The notes under the pieces were generated by a model. It did no database searches. It was given only the letters and a program-made list of their open reading frames with translations, and was not told the DNA's origin. Shown one piece after another: positions 22,470 through 22,661 of a stretch of DNA of 22,661 bases. Position 1 is the stretch's first letter. Every line of letters starts with the position of its first letter. Source of the stretch: an uncultured Methanobrevibacter sp. (GTDB lineage Archaea > Methanobacteriota > Methanobacteria > Methanobacteriales > Methanobacteriaceae); NCBI GenBank assembly GCA_902782595.1, contig CACZNW010000037.1:1-22661 (forward strand). The letters run 5' to 3'. The position numbers and the translations under genes were made by a program.

Positions 22470-22658
22470 TTATACTAATCTTTGTCTAGTAGTTGGTTTT
22501 TTATTTTGCCAGCTGTATCTCCTTAATTTACTGGATTTACCGAATCCACAAGAAGCACAAACTTTTTTACGTATATGGTAAGTGTTTTTACCACATCTTC
22601 TACATCTGATATGGGTCTTTTTATTCTTTTTACCCATTGATGGAGTTCCCTTTGACAT
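22470..22658 (-). CDS. rpl37e: Ribosomal protein L37e
   Basis: A 62-residue protein of the large ribosomal subunit found in archaea and eukaryotes. It is very basic, with a zinc site formed by Cys19-x2-Cys22 and Cys34-x2-Cys37 and the closing LRRYSWQNKKPTTRQRLV, typical of the family. Length is complete. An internal ATG at residue 8 (SMGKKNKK) is possible, but the N-terminal SKGTPSMG is usual. In many archaea it follows an LSm/Sm-like protein gene, which would lie just outside the window. Confidence 0.96.
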   Translation of the reverse strand: MSKGTPSMGKKNKKTHIRCRRCGKNTYHIRKKVCASCGFGKSSKLRRYSWQNKKPTTRQRLV

Positions 22659-22661
22659 TGA

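Overview
The window looks like chromosomal DNA of a methanogenic archaeon of the Methanobacteriales, most likely a gut- or rumen-type Methanobrevibacter. Evidence: ribosomal protein L37e, a class III (archaeal pilin-type) signal peptide next to an EppA/FlaK-like peptidase, an archaeal-style gatC-ACT-hom-apgM cluster, DUF4013 membrane proteins, AT-rich intergenic DNA with TATA boxes, and Shine-Dalgarno sites of the GGAGGTGAT type. The genus is inferred from protein resemblance, not from a search.

Layout. Almost everything is on the minus strand. 1-1324: a pilin-like protein and its probable prepilin peptidase. 1400-3001: CTP synthase. 3133-3423 (+): a small ABM-fold monooxygenase. 3429-6483: a tight minus-strand set MATE transporter -> GNAT acetyltransferase -> esterase -> zinc-ribbon protein. 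6605-10219: gatC -> ACT-domain protein -> homoserine dehydrogenase -> apgM-type mutase (possible homoserine kinase) -> iron-sulfur flavoprotein. 10484-11669 (+): two adjacent broken genes, a Panacea/SocA-like protein and a PIN-domain protein, probably a dead toxin-antitoxin-like pair. 11670-13118: asparagine synthase. 13179-13454: small zinc-ribbon protein. 13519-17031: HTH regulator -> two DUF4013 membrane proteins -> terminator -> ABC ATPase -> ABC permease. 17376-21129: RNase III -> MetX with CBS domains -> AzlC -> AzlD -> PAP2 phosphatase. 21130-21597: about 470 bp without an intact gene, holding a tnpB-less IS200/IS605-type right end that resembles an omega-RNA. 21598-22369: two hypothetical genes converging. 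22470-22658: ribosomal protein L37e.

Functional links. Two regions bear on the aspartate-family amino acids: hom (homoserine), the neighbouring ACT protein (probable allosteric sensor) and apgM (candidate kinase), and separately MetX (homoserine acetylation) followed by AzlCD (a family that exports branched-chain amino acids and methionine).

Most notable observations: (i) pyrG appears to start at CTG, because the only upstream ATG lies before the predicted transcription start; (ii) the GNAT gene has no ATG/GTG/TTG at its proper N-terminus and continues in frame after the TAG of the MATE gene; (iii) a stand-alone omega-RNA-like element sits directly before a plus-strand gene so that its guide position covers that gene's leader; (iv) a decayed two-gene module keeps recognisable promoter and ribosome-binding sites; (v) a bacterial-type RNase III with a complete catalytic set is encoded in an archaeon.
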